From NCBI GenBank assembly GCA_013205365.1, contig JABMNC010000033.1:1-15108 (forward strand): a stretch of DNA of 15,108 bases. The letters are read 5' to 3'. Source of the stretch: Cryomorphaceae bacterium (lineage in GTDB: Bacteria; Bacteroidota; Bacteroidia; Flavobacteriales; Schleiferiaceae). The first letter of the stretch is position 1, and each line of letters opens with the position of its first letter. Under the pieces are notes generated by a model. The model had not been told where the DNA came from, made no database searches, and worked only from the letters and a program-made list of their open reading frames with translations. Both the position numbers and the translations under genes were made by a program. This document shows positions 12,820-15,108 of this stretch, piece after piece.

Positions 12820-13692
12820 ATGGGGAATATTTTTAAATCGGACTTTATCTTCTTGGGTTTAGTCATTATCGCCTCCTTGCTTTTTGTCTCTGGGCTCGGA
12901 AGCTCCGCGATAATGGGCCTTCTGGGCTACTCAGGCCTTTCTCTTGCTGAGGTGATGGCCCGTACCGAACTCAATGCAAGCCGTGCAATTTTAGCCCAAC
13001 AGGGTCTCGGATCGCTCGCGATTTTCTTGATTCCAGGCGTTGCCATGCTCCAGCGCTGGGCCTATCAAGAGGCACGCGAGCTTCCAGTTGAATCGCCTGC
13101 ACTGGAACGTCCGCAGTGGACACTAAAGCAAAGCATCCTTGCCTGGGCCTTGCTCCCGGCGCTGCTTCCCATGCTCGAGTGGCTCACAGGGCGCTGGGTT
13201 TTGTTTTTAGAGACTACCGCTTGGGGCGCAGAGGCCATAGCTCGGTCTGAAGAGCAGGCGACGCTTGTGGAGCGCCTGCTTTTTTTGCCCCATTGGGGCG
13301 ACCAAGTTTTAGCCGTCGTGGTTTTTGTCCTCATAGCGGCAGTGGGCGAGGAGCTGTTTTTTCGCGGAGCGCTTCAGCGCATCATCCGCAGCAGGATGGG
13401 TGCTTCTTCGGTATTCGCCTCGGCGGCCCTCTTCGCTGCCTTTCACTTTGATCTGCTGCACCTCCCCTTTTTGGTGATCGCAGGCCTGGCCCTGGCCTGG
13501 CTTTTTGAGCTTAGCGGTCGCCTCTGGGTGCCCTTGGTCGCTCACGTGATTCACAACGCACTAACCTACGTGCAAGCGCTTGAATCGGGTCCGGGTACCT
13601 ATGCTCACATAAGTCCGGTCCCCTTTACCTGGATGGTTGTGGCCAGTGCGCTGGCGAGCGTAGCCATTTTTATGGTGATCCGCCGCAAATAG
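12820..13692 (+). CDS. CPBP family intramembrane glutamic endopeptidase
   Basis: A polytopic membrane protease of the CPBP (CAAX protease and bacteriocin-processing, Rce1-like) family, 290 residues. Hydrophobic helices lie at about 10-35, 64-78, 105-122, 163-176, 196-209, 215-230 and 270-287. The catalytic motifs are complete: EELFFRG at 177-183 (Glu177, Glu178, Arg182), FHFDLLHLP at 208-216 (His209), and HVIHN at 242-246 (His242, Asn246). Such proteins may process prenylated or peptide substrates or act in bacteriocin immunity; here no bacteriocin-like or prenylation-related gene is nearby, so the substrate is unknown. It has its own promoter and is followed by dusB after 13 bases, although dusB also has a promoter element of its own. 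Confidence 0.9.
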   Translation: MGNIFKSDFIFLGLVIIASLLFVSGLGSSAIMGLLGYSGLSLAEVMARTELNASRAILAQQGLGSLAIFLIPGVAMLQRWAYQEARELPVESPALERPQWTLKQSILAWALLPALLPMLEWLTGRWVLFLETTAWGAEAIARSEEQATLVERLLFLPHWGDQVLAVVVFVLIAAVGEELFFRGALQRIIRSRMGASSVFASAALFAAFHFDLLHLPFLVIAGLALAWLFELSGRLWVPLVAHVIHNALTYVQALESGPGTYAHISPVPFTWMVVASALASVAIFMVIRRK

Positions 13693-13701
13693 GTATTTTT
13701 G
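13671..13701 (+). promoter_or_regulatory. Promoter of dusB (TATG-N19-TATTTTTG)
   Basis: TATTTTTG at 13694-13701 fits TAnnTTTG exactly; TATG at 13671-13674 fits three of four positions of TTTG at the spacing of 19. It overlaps the end of the protease gene and ends four bases before the GTG at 13706, supporting that GTG as the start and predicting a leaderless transcript. Confidence 0.6.
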
Positions 13702-13705
13702 TGCC

Positions 13706-14713
13706 GTGGTAAAAATTGCCGACATCGAGCTTCCGGATTTTCCGCTGCTGCTTGCGCCTATGGAAGACGTGAGCGATCCGCCCTTTAGGGCATTGTGCAA
13801 GGAGAACGGCGCCGATTTGATGTACACCGAATTCATTTCGAGCGAGGGCTTGATTCGCGATGCGGTAAAGTCCCGCGCCAAGCTCGATATTTTTGAGTAC
13901 GAGCGCCCTATAGGAATCCAAATTTTTGGTGCGGAACTCGAGAGCATGATCGAGGCTGCCCTCATTTGCGCGGAGGCCAACCCCGACTTAATAGACATTA
14001 ACTACGGATGTCCGGTAAAAAAAGTCGTGTGCAAGGGTGCCGGGGCGAGCATGCTCCAAGACATTCCCAAGATGGTGCGCCTCACGCAGGCCATTGTCAA
14101 CGCAGTAGACAAGCCGGTCACGGTCAAGACCCGCCTCGGTTGGGACGACAGCAGCAAGAACGTGGTTGAGGTGGCAGAACGCCTGCAAGACATAGGCATC
14201 AAGGCCATTAGCATCCACGGCCGCACGCGCAGCCAGATGTACAAGGGCGATGCCGACTGGTCGCTCATTGCGCAGGTGAAGAATAACCCGAGAATGCACA
14301 TCCCCGTCTTTGGCAACGGAGACATTGACAGCCCCGAGAAGGTGCTGGCTGCACGCGACCGCTTTGGGGTCGACGGCGTCATGATTGGCCGGGCAACCAT
14401 TGGCTACCCTTGGTTTTTTAACGAAGTCAAGCACTTTTTGGCCACCGGAGAGCACCTTGACCCACCGACCTTAAACGAGCGCGCCAACGCGGCCCAGCGC
14501 CATCTGGACCTGTCGGTGCAGTGGAAGGGAGAGAAGCTCGCCATCGCCGAAATGCGCAGGCACTATGGCAACTACTTTAGAAATTATCCCAACTTCAAGG
14601 AACTCCGCCAGACTTTGGTGACCTGCGATTCGCTGGAACTTCTAAACGAAACCTTTGACGAGATTCGCGGCAACTATGCGCTGCGCAACAGCCTGGTGTC
14701 AGAACCTGCCTGA
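13706..14713 (+). CDS. dusB: tRNA-dihydrouridine synthase B
   Basis: FMN enzyme that reduces specific uridines in the D-loop of tRNA with NADPH. It has 335 residues, typical of DusB. The FMN-binding barrel start LLLAPMEDVSDPPFRALCKENGADLMYTEF spans about 14-43. INYGCPVKKVVCKGAGASML (98-117) carries the catalytic Cys102. KTRLGW (141-146) and ISIHGRTRSQMYKGDADW (169-186, with His171) are the substrate and FMN phosphate region. VFGNGDI and GVDGVMIGRATIGYPWFF complete the barrel, and the C-terminal helical RNA-binding domain follows (MRRHYGNYFRNYPNFKELR). The start is GTG at 13706, the only start that fits both the promoter and the family N terminus (MVKIADIELPDFPLLLAPM). The stop TGA at 14711-14713 lies within the convergent FtsX-type gene, so the two coding regions overlap by 40 bases. 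Confidence 0.95.
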   Translation: MVKIADIELPDFPLLLAPMEDVSDPPFRALCKENGADLMYTEFISSEGLIRDAVKSRAKLDIFEYERPIGIQIFGAELESMIEAALICAEANPDLIDINYGCPVKKVVCKGAGASMLQDIPKMVRLTQAIVNAVDKPVTVKTRLGWDDSSKNVVEVAERLQDIGIKAISIHGRTRSQMYKGDADWSLIAQVKNNPRMHIPVFGNGDIDSPEKVLAARDRFGVDGVMIGRATIGYPWFFNEVKHFLATGEHLDPPTLNERANAAQRHLDLSVQWKGEKLAIAEMRRHYGNYFRNYPNFKELRQTLVTCDSLELLNETFDEIRGNYALRNSLVSEPA

Positions 14714-15108
14714 CGGCCTGCAAGCCAAGCTAAGCAGGAGCCGATCAGCCCAACCAAAACCAAGACGGCCAGAGATTGGGCCAGGTCCCATCGCACGGGG
14801 TAGGCATTGACCAGGTAGCCGTCACCGAGCTGCAGCAGGCCCCATTTCGCTTGGGCGCCAACCACCGCTGCGCCGAGTGCAAAGCCAGAGAAGGCTCCCA
14901 GAATGCTTAACCAGATTCCGCTCCAAGTGAATGCTGCGCGTATTTGTTCCGCGGGCATGCCCAGGGCCGCAAGCATGGCGCGCTGGCCCTGCTTCTCAAT
15001 AATGATGAGGCTTGCCGCCGCATAAAGCCCGAGGGATGCAATCAGCACGATAAAGCCTAAAATGGCGGTGGTCACGAGCCCCTCGCTGCGCAAAACTTGA
15101 AACATAGC
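14674..15108 (-). CDS. FtsX-like permease (ABC transporter), C-terminal part; 5' end outside window
   Basis: The frame is open to the window edge and ends with TAG at 14676-14674, giving the last 144 residues. It has the FtsX-domain pattern of LolC/LolE- and MacB-type permeases: a first helix (TTAILGFIVLIASLGLYAAASLIII), the cytoplasmic coupling segment EKQGQRAMLAALGMPAEQIRAAF, a second helix (WLSILGAFSGFALGAAVVGAQ), a periplasmic loop (LGDGYLVNAYPVRWDLAQ) and a last helix (LAVLVLVGLIGSCLAWLAG). The E-K-x-x-x-x-A-x-L-x-A-L-G-x segment is the usual contact with the ATPase partner. The most likely role is lipoprotein release (LolCE type), but the N-terminal part needed to decide is missing. Its end overlaps the end of dusB tail to tail. 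Confidence 0.85.
   Translation of the reverse strand, partial: AMFQVLRSEGLVTTAILGFIVLIASLGLYAAASLIIIEKQGQRAMLAALGMPAEQIRAAFTWSGIWLSILGAFSGFALGAAVVGAQAKWGLLQLGDGYLVNAYPVRWDLAQSLAVLVLVGLIGSCLAWLAGRQAGSDTRLLRSA

Noticed and set aside
1..15108. tRNA, rRNA, CRISPR array, insertion sequence, prophage or defence genes
   Set aside because: No cloverleaf, regularly spaced repeat, transposase, integrase or recognised defence motif was seen on either strand by eye.

Overview
The window looks like a chromosomal segment of a Bacteroidota bacterium, probably a Flavobacteriales member of the Cryomorphaceae/Schleiferiaceae type. Evidence: three proteins end in type IX secretion (T9SS) sorting domains; there is an XrtF-like exosortase with a candidate PID-CTERM-type substrate; a small Lacal_2735-family protein is present; the exbB-(membrane protein)-exbD-exbD cluster has the form seen in this phylum; and promoter elements of the Bacteroidota type (TAnnTTTG, sometimes with TTTG about 19 bases upstream) stand before many genes. 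No tRNA, rRNA, CRISPR array or insertion sequence was recognised, and no gene-free stretch exceeds about 160 bases.

Layout. 1-909 (+) is the C-terminal part of catalase-peroxidase KatG, closed by a strong intrinsic terminator. 1004-9384 is one long minus-strand run. Read in its own direction it contains: a membrane-anchored GyrI-like protein; a protein that is little more than a T9SS sorting domain; a 689-residue T9SS-sorted surface protein; a 78-residue candidate exosortase substrate; the XrtF-like exosortase; its small membrane companion; a 615-residue T9SS-sorted protein; formate-tetrahydrofolate ligase (fhs); and an NADPH-dependent FMN reductase. The last two genes each contain one in-frame stop codon in an otherwise full-length reading frame. 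9540-14713 is a plus-strand run: Lacal_2735-family protein and LOG-family nucleotide hydrolase (overlapping by one base); the exbB-exbD energy-transduction operon; a CPBP-family intramembrane protease; and tRNA-dihydrouridine synthase dusB. The 3' end of an FtsX-type permease gene enters from the right on the minus strand and overlaps the end of dusB.

How the genes work together. The centre of the window concerns the cell envelope. Two C-terminal sorting routes lie side by side: T9SS (signal peptide plus a beta-rich C-terminal domain) and exosortase (signal peptide plus a short motif, membrane helix and basic tail). The exosortase, its companion and a candidate substrate are contiguous and probably co-transcribed. 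The exb cluster would supply proton-motive-force energy to outer-membrane processes, but no tonB is present here.

Most notable points: (1) the compact XrtF module with a miniature candidate substrate and an apparently atypical third catalytic position; (2) a TAnnTTTG element ending only 4-6 bases before the start codon of six separate genes, which predicts leaderless transcripts; (3) nonsense codons in two neighbouring genes, one at what appears to be the conserved folate-stacking tryptophan of Fhs.
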